Shown here piece after piece: positions 9,388 to 15,933 of a DNA stretch of 61,667 bases. This DNA is from Candidatus Zymogenus saltonus. GTDB taxonomy: Bacteria; Desulfobacterota; Zymogenia; Zymogenales; Zymogenaceae. Positions within the stretch are counted from its first letter, which is position 1. Every line of letters begins with the position of its first letter. The notes under the pieces are model-generated. The model saw only the letters and a list, made by a program, of their open reading frames with translations, did no database searches and was not told the DNA's origin. The DNA lies in assembly GCA_016929395.1 (NCBI GenBank), contig JAFGIX010000080.1, positions 1 through 61,667 on the forward strand. The letters run 5' to 3'. A program made the position numbers and the translations under genes.

Positions 9388-11310
9388 ATGAAGAAATTTT
9401 TGGTTTTAATAGCCGCCACAGCTCTTGTGGTTGCTATTGCCTTACCCTCCTTTGCCGCAGAGACAACGTTTTCCGGTATTTACAGGGTTCGTTCAGTAAT
9501 GGACTATAACTGGGATAAGCAGATGAAAGATGGTGCTGGTTTAGGTCCAAGTCATGACGATGCCCTTTATACGGGATACTTCGACCAGCGCTTTCAGTTG
9601 AAGATTACCCACACCCGGAGCGAGTTTCTGAAGGCAGTGGTTGTGGCGAGTCTCGTCGACGACACCTGGGGTCAGCAGAGAAACCTCCGCTGGAATAACT
9701 CAACGGGTGTAGGAGACGGCTGGATCGACCAGGCCTGGATAGAGGCGATAACGCCTGTAGGCATGATCGTTGCCGGGGCGAGCGTCGGGAGAGGATTCGG
9801 CTATGGTCTCTGGTCAAGCGGCGATATGTTCGATCAGGACGGCACGAACAACTACGGACTTACCTATGCTATCCAATTGCCGGTGGGTGATGGTAATTTT
9901 ATAGGTACCCTGTCGTACATCAAGTATATCGACTTAGTTCAGCCTGTTATCCTGAACGCCCTTGGCGGTGTGGCACCTGCGGGAACCGCTATAAGGACAT
10001 GGCCGGGCAGGCCAACACTGGATGAAGTTGGCGGCGTGGGCAGTACCAATTACAATATCGACACGGATACCTTTGTCCTTACGGCCCATTACATCTCGGA
10101 AAATATCAAGGCGGGTATTCTCTTCCAGTGGGTCTTAGACCCCAGAGCAAATGGCGCCGCGCTTTTGGCCAAGGGTATTGCCAACCAGCCCATATTCCCC
10201 GACTCTACGTTTGCCGGTGAAGCCGGTATAGGTGGATACGCGGGACCAACAGCGACCTTTACCGATGGTGCCGGTCGTTTTTATGGAATGCCACTGCTTC
10301 CAATGCCTGCAACGGCATATCCGTTAGCGTTAAACCTTGGAGCTCCATTCCCGGATCCCTTCATCAACAATGTAGGCTACAACCTCGGTATCGGCGCGAT
10401 GGGGATGTACGGCGTCAACGTCTACATTCTCGGCACCTATGTCGATCTCAAGTTCTTCGATGGAAAGCTTGAGGTAAAGGGTGAGTTTGACAGGATCTTC
10501 GGCTCCGCCCACTTGAACAGTTACGGACACGGCTACAATGCCTTTCTGAATAGTATTTCGAACGGTACGGTTGTCTGTCCTGTGACACTACCGACATTAA
10601 CTCCAACATTTCTTGCTGCCACTACTCTGCTTCCGGGCCAGAGAATTCCCGAGAAAATAGGAGTAGATACGGTCAACGCATACGTGGATGTCTCCTATAA
10701 CACCGACCTGTTTACAATAGGGGCGGCCTTCCTTTACGGCTCTGGTGAGAAGTGGTGGCATCCCTTTACTCAGAGTCACCTTGGTTTGAACAACACCGGT
10801 ATCGACGAGTTCCGTTGGAGCAACATCATCGTCTCGGGCGGCAGGGAGTTCCTGAACGGCCCCGGCAATCCGCTAGGCCTTGGAAACACCGAAGAGAACG
10901 TCACCTCCGTTAAGCTCTACTGGTCGGTATGCCCCTTCGATAAGCTCGACGTTCACGGAGCCTTTATCTGGGCGAAGTACAGCGAGCCTGTAGGCAGATA
11001 CGCCACGGATACGAACGGAAATCTCGTTGACAACTGGAACGCCTTCTACGGGCACCCCATGAACTATGCAATGGGGAATTATTCAACCCCGACAGGTGGT
11101 GCAATTACCCCCGCCGGCGTCAGCGATGACCTCGGTTGGGAGATCGACTTCGGAGTTACCTGGACAATCATGGAAGGATTGACACTTAACTCAGAGTTCG
11201 GCGTCCTCTTCACCGGAGATGCATTTGACTACAGGAATACCGTTACCGGCGAGAGGGAAGAATGGGGCGAGATTTACCGCTGGGTAAATACGCTTACGTT
11301 TGAGTTCTAA
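9388..11310 (+). CDS. Outer-membrane beta-barrel (porin-like) protein, copy 1
   Basis: A 640-residue secreted protein. A signal peptide (MKKFLVLIAATALV...SFA, cleavage before AETTFSG) is followed by a Gly/Tyr/Trp-rich sequence with alternating polar and hydrophobic residues, as in barrel strands. It ends in ...TLTFEF; a terminal Phe is the usual BAM-complex recognition signal. AGGAGG lies seven bases before the ATG. It is paralogous to the next gene, sharing FDQRF, ITHTRSEFLKAV, DTWGQQRNL, DDLGWEIDFG and the terminal strand, but is about 130 residues longer through insertions in the middle. Probably a general or substrate-specific channel; the family name and substrate cannot be told. Confidence 0.8.
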   Translation: MKKFLVLIAATALVVAIALPSFAAETTFSGIYRVRSVMDYNWDKQMKDGAGLGPSHDDALYTGYFDQRFQLKITHTRSEFLKAVVVASLVDDTWGQQRNLRWNNSTGVGDGWIDQAWIEAITPVGMIVAGASVGRGFGYGLWSSGDMFDQDGTNNYGLTYAIQLPVGDGNFIGTLSYIKYIDLVQPVILNALGGVAPAGTAIRTWPGRPTLDEVGGVGSTNYNIDTDTFVLTAHYISENIKAGILFQWVLDPRANGAALLAKGIANQPIFPDSTFAGEAGIGGYAGPTATFTDGAGRFYGMPLLPMPATAYPLALNLGAPFPDPFINNVGYNLGIGAMGMYGVNVYILGTYVDLKFFDGKLEVKGEFDRIFGSAHLNSYGHGYNAFLNSISNGTVVCPVTLPTLTPTFLAATTLLPGQRIPEKIGVDTVNAYVDVSYNTDLFTIGAAFLYGSGEKWWHPFTQSHLGLNNTGIDEFRWSNIIVSGGREFLNGPGNPLGLGNTEENVTSVKLYWSVCPFDKLDVHGAFIWAKYSEPVGRYATDTNGNLVDNWNAFYGHPMNYAMGNYSTPTGGAITPAGVSDDLGWEIDFGVTWTIMEGLTLNSEFGVLFTGDAFDYRNTVTGEREEWGEIYRWVNTLTFEF

Positions 11311-11378
11311 AAAAACCTTAAGAAGTTTGAAGTTAATTTGTGACTTTACCTTTTTAGGTTAATTTTTGGAGGAAATAA

Positions 11379-12917
11379 ATGAAAAAGTTAATGACGCTGG
11401 CCCTCGTGATCGTCTTCGTTGCTACGGCCTTTTCGGCCTTTGCGACAGACACCACGTTTTCCGGTCAATACCGGGTAAGGGCTTGGAACGAGTGGAACTT
11501 CGACAAGAAGCTTGAGGATGTAACCGCTCTTCCTGGGCACGATAACGCCCAGTATGACGGTTGGTTCGACCAGAGGTTCCGCCTCACGATCACTCACACA
11601 AGAAGCGAGTTCTTGAAGGCTGTAATCAGGTTCGACATCGTCGAGGATACCTGGGGACAGCAGAGAAACCTGCTTATTAACAACAGCGGCGCAGGCAACT
11701 TCATCGATTGGGCCTACATCGAGTTCACGCTTCCCCAGATCGGGACGTTTACCGTTGGCAAGTTCCCCGAGACTTACGGCTACGGACTCGCCTTCAGCGA
11801 TGGCGGAACCGGAACCATCGGCCTCACAGGACTTCGCTGGGCTAACGCCTGGGGTCCTGTTGCGGCTTCTGTACTTTACGCCAAGGTGGCGGACAGGGTA
11901 ACCGCGGGCACCGCAAATGTCTGGTACAACTGGGATGCAAACCTTTACGCCATGAATCTTAAGATCACGCCCGCAGAAAGTCACGTGATCGAGCTTTTCG
12001 GCGGATACCTTCAGGACAATGACGCCACTGGCGTAAGCGGCGTTGGCGGCGCTTTGGCCAACTCATGGGCCGGTTCGTGGAATCTCGCCAATAGCCCCAT
12101 TGCCGTAGGTCCCGGCGATTATAGAGCTGACATTGGCTTTGCGGGTATTGCCTACACGGGAACCATAGCCGATATGATCGACATCAAGTTAGAGAACAGC
12201 TGGATATTTGGACACGCAACAAGGCACTTCGGCCCCGGTCTTGCACTCCCGGCTACCGTAGCTGTTGACAGCGCTTCTATATCCGGCTGGAACGTCTACG
12301 CGGATGTCTCCTACTACAACGACCTTCTCAGGGTCGGCGTGGCCTTCATAATGGGTAGCGGACAGCACCACTACTGGAACGACGCTGTTTACGACAACGT
12401 CAACATGAACTACATCAGCGCGGATGAATTTGGATTTAACAAGATTATTGTTGGTGAAGGCGGCACAAACTCTGTTTGGAGAGCTACCGCTGGCGGGACA
12501 ATATTAGGAGATCAATGCAGCATTGAGAACCTCACGGCTGTAAAGCTCTACTTTGAGATCTGCCCCGTGGAGAAGCTGACGCTTAACGCTTCAGTTACAT
12601 GGGCGAAGTGGACCGAGGATGTGGGCCAGAACTGGCTGGGAACCAGGGCGGCTATAGTTGGCGCCAAGGGCTCCGCATATCCGCATCCTGCGGCAAGATA
12701 CGGCAACTACACATACCAGTCATGGAATGCAGACGACGACCTCGGATGGGAAATTGACTTCGGTTTCTCCTACGAGATCATGGAAGGCCTGACCTATTCG
12801 TTAAGCGCGGGTGTGCTCTTCACGGGCGACTCGTGGGATTACGAGAAGGCTGACGGCACCCGTGGCGACTGGGGAGAGATCTGGTCCATCACCAATCAGC
12901 TGCTGTATGAGTTCTAA
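11379..12917 (+). CDS. Outer-membrane beta-barrel (porin-like) protein, copy 2
   Basis: A 512-residue paralogue of the preceding gene, 68 bases downstream in the same transcription unit. It has its own signal peptide (MKKLMTLALVIVFVATAFSA, mature part from about TDTTFSG) and ends ...TNQLLYEF, again a Phe-terminal barrel strand. Conserved blocks with copy 1 occur in the same order: FDQRFRLTITHTRSEFLKAV, DTWGQQRNL, then near the end DDLGWEIDFGFSYEIMEGL and GVLFTGD. GGAGG lies six bases upstream of the ATG. Tandem duplication followed by loop divergence is the simplest explanation. A strong terminator ends the unit 44 bases after the stop. Confidence 0.8.
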   Translation: MKKLMTLALVIVFVATAFSAFATDTTFSGQYRVRAWNEWNFDKKLEDVTALPGHDNAQYDGWFDQRFRLTITHTRSEFLKAVIRFDIVEDTWGQQRNLLINNSGAGNFIDWAYIEFTLPQIGTFTVGKFPETYGYGLAFSDGGTGTIGLTGLRWANAWGPVAASVLYAKVADRVTAGTANVWYNWDANLYAMNLKITPAESHVIELFGGYLQDNDATGVSGVGGALANSWAGSWNLANSPIAVGPGDYRADIGFAGIAYTGTIADMIDIKLENSWIFGHATRHFGPGLALPATVAVDSASISGWNVYADVSYYNDLLRVGVAFIMGSGQHHYWNDAVYDNVNMNYISADEFGFNKIIVGEGGTNSVWRATAGGTILGDQCSIENLTAVKLYFEICPVEKLTLNASVTWAKWTEDVGQNWLGTRAAIVGAKGSAYPHPAARYGNYTYQSWNADDDLGWEIDFGFSYEIMEGLTYSLSAGVLFTGDSWDYEKADGTRGDWGEIWSITNQLLYEF

Positions 12918-12960
12918 GGAATTCTTAAGGAATTCTGAGAACCACATCTAAGAGTAAAAA

Positions 12961-12992
12961 CCCTCGGCGGGTAACCGCCGGGGGTTTTTTTT
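12961..12992 (+). terminator. Strong Rho-independent terminator after the porin pair
   Basis: CCCTCGGCGG (12961-12970) pairs with CCGCCGGGGG (12975-12984) around GTAA, with one T-G wobble, followed by eight Ts and preceded by five As. Confidence 0.92.
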
Positions 12993-12994
12993 GA

Positions 12995-13155
12995 GTAATT
13001 ACTCGTCATTGCGAGTATGATAAAGTCGACCGAGGCAATAGGGCACTTAAGACAATGGGCTTAAGCCCATTGTCTCCTTAAGCCCATTGTCTATACATAA
13101 CAAAATTGCCTCGTAGCTTCGCTTCCTGTAAATGACATTAGCAGGTGTAATTACT
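12995..13155 (+). mobile_element. MITE/REP-like palindromic element
   Basis: A non-coding element built as nested inverted repeats. The outer arms are GTCATT (13005-13010) and AATGAC (13131-13136); inside these, GAGGCAAT on the left faces ATTGCCTC on the right. The centre is a perfect 26-bp palindrome around GGGCTTAAGCCC, followed by a second copy of its right half (CTTAAGCCCATTGTCT). GTAATTACT occurs at 12995-13003 and again at 13147-13155, like a 9-bp target duplication, although the right copy lies ten bases outside the arm. The CGTCATTGCGAG end is typical of dispersed REP/MITE families. It fills the gap between the porin terminator and the next promoter. Confidence 0.65.
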
Positions 13156-13176
13156 TAGTCTTTTTCTTAAATATCC

Positions 13177-13205
13177 TTGACTTTATCAAAAAATAGCTTT
13201 ATAAA
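13177..13205 (+). promoter_or_regulatory. Sigma70-like promoter for the zinc-ribbon gene
   Basis: TTGACT (13177-13182), 17 bases, TATAAA (13200-13205). The predicted start of transcription lies about 25 bases before the coding sequence. Confidence 0.6.
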
Positions 13206-13235
13206 AAGTATCATTATAGTATTATGGAGCATAAT

Positions 13236-13847
13236 ATGCTTGAAAAGTTTTTCTATGCCTGCCCCGAATGCGGTGAGTTTGACGCAATAATGACTGACGA
13301 TCAAGACGCTGTTTCATGTACAAAATGCGGAGCGAATTACTATTTTGACGATAAATACAACCTCGTGTCCGAAAAGGGCGGTAAAAAGAAGACAAGAACC
13401 TTGGCGGAATGGTACGAATCGATTAGGGGCAAAAAGTTAAAGGAGATAAAGGACGATTCATTCCCGAGGATTGAGGGAGAAAAGCTCTTTGCAAGGAGCA
13501 AGCGGGCGGAGCTTTTTCAGGAGGTGCCGGCGGGAATCTTTAAGGGATTTAAGGGAATCAGGGCGAAGCTGTATAAATTCAAGAAGATAGACGAAGGAAA
13601 CCTCTACCTCTCAAACAGAAGGCTTCTTTTTATAGGGCAAGGGGAACACTCCATAGGCCTTGATGAGCTCTCGTCGTGTACCATAGAGTCCCATATGGTA
13701 ATCGTGAATACCAAACGAGGGCATGCCTTCTCTTTCGAGTTCTTGGAGGAGAGCGGAAAGAAGTGGGAGGATATAATACGAGACAAGCTGGTGGAGTTTT
13801 ACGGAGTAAAGAAAATCAGGGAGTTTCAGCCGAAGATAGCTTTTTAG
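13236..13847 (+). CDS. Zinc-ribbon protein with a PH/GRAM-like C-terminal domain
   Basis: A 203-residue protein with two domains. Residues 1-40 hold two Cys-x-x-Cys pairs (YACPECGEF and VSCTKCGANY), a rubredoxin/zinc-ribbon knuckle. The C-terminal half (from about residue 95) reads as a small beta-sandwich: GNLYLSNRRLLFIGQGEHSI, then a strand cluster, then an amphipathic helix (KKWEDIIRDKLVEF), the pattern of PH- or GRAM-like domains. Zinc binding is likely; the role is unknown. I prefer ATG 13236 because GGAG sits seven bases before it; ATG 13224 would add four residues. The next gene follows 36 bases on and is probably cotranscribed. Confidence 0.7.
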   Translation: MLEKFFYACPECGEFDAIMTDDQDAVSCTKCGANYYFDDKYNLVSEKGGKKKTRTLAEWYESIRGKKLKEIKDDSFPRIEGEKLFARSKRAELFQEVPAGIFKGFKGIRAKLYKFKKIDEGNLYLSNRRLLFIGQGEHSIGLDELSSCTIESHMVIVNTKRGHAFSFEFLEESGKKWEDIIRDKLVEFYGVKKIREFQPKIAF

Positions 13848-13883
13848 GAATAGGAATTTATAAAAGATATTAGGGGGAACGCA

Positions 13884-14501
13884 GTGATACTCGATGTAAT
13901 ATACGCAATAATATTGTTGCTGGTAAAGGTGGGGCTGAAGTTAAAATATAGTGTTACGATTAAAGGGGCAGAGAACATCCCCAAAAATGGCCCAATTATT
14001 TTATTGTCTAATCACACTACCATAGTCGATTCCTTCCTTTTGGGGTGCAACGTGCCGAGGAAGATATATTACATGGGAAAGAGCACCGAGTTCGAGTCGC
14101 CCGCCAAGAGGATATTCTTCTATCTCTCCCGCTCGTTTCCGGTCAGGAGGTACGATATTGACCCCGGGGCGTTGAGGAACGCCTACAGGATTATCGAGTA
14201 TGGCGGGATGGTTGGAATCTACCCGGAGGGAGAAAGGACCTGGGACGGCAAGCTCCAGTCCTTGAGGAGGGGAACGATTCGCTTTGTCCTGTCGACGGGG
14301 GTCCCTGTAATAACCGCGGGGATAAAGAACGCCTACCAGCACCAGCCGAGGTGGGGAGGTAGGATAGGGAAGCCTCCCATAGTACTCAGCTTCGGAAAGC
14401 CGATAGAGGTAAAAAAGATCAAGGGGAAGGATCAGAAAAAAAGCGATATCGATGACCTGAATGATAAGATCGTTAAAGCAATATTGGAGCTGAGCGAGTA
14501 G
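13884..14501 (+). CDS. 1-acyl-sn-glycerol-3-phosphate acyltransferase family protein
   Basis: A PlsC-family acyltransferase, which transfers an acyl chain to lysophosphatidic acid or a related lysolipid at the inner membrane. An N-terminal hydrophobic helix (residues 1-20) precedes the catalytic NHTTIVD (the H-x4-D box). The acceptor-binding YPEGERTWDG follows near residue 113 (canonical form F-P-E-G-T-R), then a Val-Pro-Val-rich strand. The 205-residue length suits the family. GTG 13884 is preceded by AGGGGGA. It may form an operon with the zinc-ribbon gene upstream; a terminator follows 57 bases after the stop. Substrate specificity cannot be read from sequence. Confidence 0.85.
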   Translation: MILDVIYAIILLLVKVGLKLKYSVTIKGAENIPKNGPIILLSNHTTIVDSFLLGCNVPRKIYYMGKSTEFESPAKRIFFYLSRSFPVRRYDIDPGALRNAYRIIEYGGMVGIYPEGERTWDGKLQSLRRGTIRFVLSTGVPVITAGIKNAYQHQPRWGGRIGKPPIVLSFGKPIEVKKIKGKDQKKSDIDDLNDKIVKAILELSE

Positions 14502-14557
14502 GGCCGTGATGAGCGGGTCGGGGAGAGCCCAACGCTGATTTAAGGATTTGTTTTTTC

Positions 14558-14576
14558 AAGGCCGCACGGCCTTTTA
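14558..14576 (+). terminator. Rho-independent terminator after the acyltransferase
   Basis: AAGGCC (14558-14563) pairs with GGCCTT (14568-14573) around GCAC, followed by Ts and then an A-run, so it could also work in reverse. Confidence 0.65.
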
Positions 14577-14600
14577 AAAAATAGATATGTTAAATGAAAG

Positions 14601-14644
14601 ACCTGTTTCAACTAATTGACAGGTTTTTGTTTTTATTGTACAAT
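14601..14644 (+). promoter_or_regulatory. Sigma70-like promoter for uppP overlapping a terminator-like hairpin
   Basis: TTGACA (14616-14621), exactly 17 bases, TACAAT (14639-14644): one of the best promoters in the window. The -35 is also the right arm of a hairpin, ACCTGT (14601-14606) with ACAGGT (14619-14624), followed by TTTTTGTTTTT. Upstream transcripts may therefore end inside the promoter of uppP. Confidence 0.7.
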
Positions 14645-14667
14645 GTGTTTCAAAGTGAGGTTCGATA

Positions 14668-15561
14668 TTGTTAGGTTCCATGTTGTTGGCTTCGACTTCG
14701 ATCGAAGTGACAATTAATGAAATTATCGCGATTTTCAATATTACTAAGGCCGTGTTGCCCGCCTCGCCGGCCATACCATGCTATGTGGCCGTTATCCTCG
14801 GAATAGTCCAGGGCCTGACGGAGTTTCTGCCGGTAAGCTCGTCGGGACACCTTGTCGTGATGCAGCATTATCTCTCCGATTTCACGGGCCCTCCACTCCC
14901 CTTTGACGTCCTTCTCCACGGGGGAACCCTTGTTTCGCTGCTGATATACTTTTTTAAGGACATCAAGGCGATTATCGCCTCGTTTTTCGGTGGTGGGACG
15001 GAAGAAAAGAGGGAAAACAGAAAGCTCGGATGGATGATAATCCTGGGGAGCGTTCCCGCCGGCATCGTGGGAATTGCGTTTATGGACTTCTTCGAGGCGC
15101 TCTTTTCCAATATCAAGATGGTTTCATTTATGTTTTTGGTAACCGCGGCTCTGCTTCTGGTTGCGGAAAAGAGGAGCAAGGTAGAGGTCGAGGAGAGGAG
15201 GATCGGTGTTGTGGATGCGATTGTCATAGGTCTGGCCCAGGCCGTAGCTATAATCCCCGGAATTTCAAGGAGCGGCTCCACCATCGCCCTGGGGCTCATC
15301 CTGGGGCTGAAGAGGGAGACCGCCGCCCGCTTCTCGTTTCTCCTTTCGATACCGGCAGTTTTAGGGGCGTTTATCCTGAACCTGAAAAATCTCGATTCGA
15401 TCAATTTCCCGTATATAGTCGGGGTCTTGCTGGCGGCCGGTGTGGGTTTGTTGGCGATCAAGCTGACCATAAATGCCGTTGTCGTGAAGAAGCTTTGGAT
15501 ATTCTCTTTGTATCTCATGATCCTGGGAGTTACCCTCGTATTTCTCAATTTCTTGTTTTGA
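14668..15561 (+). CDS. uppP: Undecaprenyl-diphosphatase (UppP/BacA)
   Basis: An integral membrane phosphatase that removes the terminal phosphate of undecaprenyl pyrophosphate, recycling the lipid carrier used for peptidoglycan and surface glycans. The two family signatures are present: LTEFLPVSSSGHLV and PGISRSGSTIALGLILGLKR. Multiple transmembrane helices span the rest of the 297-residue ORF. Homologues usually begin only a few residues before AVILGIVQGLTEF; here about 40 extra residues precede it. TTG 14668 follows GAGG at 14657-14660; ATG 14680 is the alternative. A 14-bp perfect palindrome (14695-14708) lies within the extension. The extension's reality is uncertain, the enzyme identity is not. 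Confidence 0.92.
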   Translation: MLGSMLLASTSIEVTINEIIAIFNITKAVLPASPAIPCYVAVILGIVQGLTEFLPVSSSGHLVVMQHYLSDFTGPPLPFDVLLHGGTLVSLLIYFFKDIKAIIASFFGGGTEEKRENRKLGWMIILGSVPAGIVGIAFMDFFEALFSNIKMVSFMFLVTAALLLVAEKRSKVEVEERRIGVVDAIVIGLAQAVAIIPGISRSGSTIALGLILGLKRETAARFSFLLSIPAVLGAFILNLKNLDSINFPYIVGVLLAAGVGLLAIKLTINAVVVKKLWIFSLYLMILGVTLVFLNFLF

Positions 15562-15759
15562 GGGTGCTCTTGGTCTGCATAAATGGGTGATCCGCTGATT
15601 TTACAGGTTTCAGCGAATGCGGACGATTTTTAATACTATAAAAATAATGTCTTTGAAAAGGTTGTGGGAAGGCTTTTTTGCTAGCTTAAGAGTTTGGAAG
15701 AAATAAAATAATCAATGATATAGATTTAGCGAAGATATGTCAGGGGGAAGGAGATTTCT

Positions 15760-15933
15760 ATGGAGTTTAGGGGGAGATGGGAGTATCTCATAAGTGAAAA
15801 TTTGGAAATTGATATAAGGTCGAGAGGACTTTTTCAACTCGAAAATAGAATAATATTTAAGGTATGGGAATTCGCGGGAGCCGGGCTTTCCGGGCTGCTT
15901 AGAAATGGCTGGACCAAAAAAAAGGAAAAATAG
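15760..15933 (+). CDS. Small 57-residue protein overlapping the ftsK start
   Basis: A short ORF with an ideal ribosome site: AAGGAG at 15748-15753, six bases before ATG 15760. It encodes 57 residues, beginning MEFRGRWEYLISENLEID and ending in a Trp-Thr-Lys-rich tail, and stops at TAG 15931-15933, overlapping the ftsK start (ATG 15905) by 29 bases in another frame. ftsK itself lacks a clear ribosome site, so its translation may be coupled to this ORF. No family recognised; no signal peptide or clear membrane helix. The remaining 15562-15759 gap holds only weak inverted repeats (CGCTGA...TCAGCG near 15592-15615). A real small gene and a pure translational leader are both possible. Confidence 0.5.
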   Translation: MEFRGRWEYLISENLEIDIRSRGLFQLENRIIFKVWEFAGAGLSGLLRNGWTKKKEK

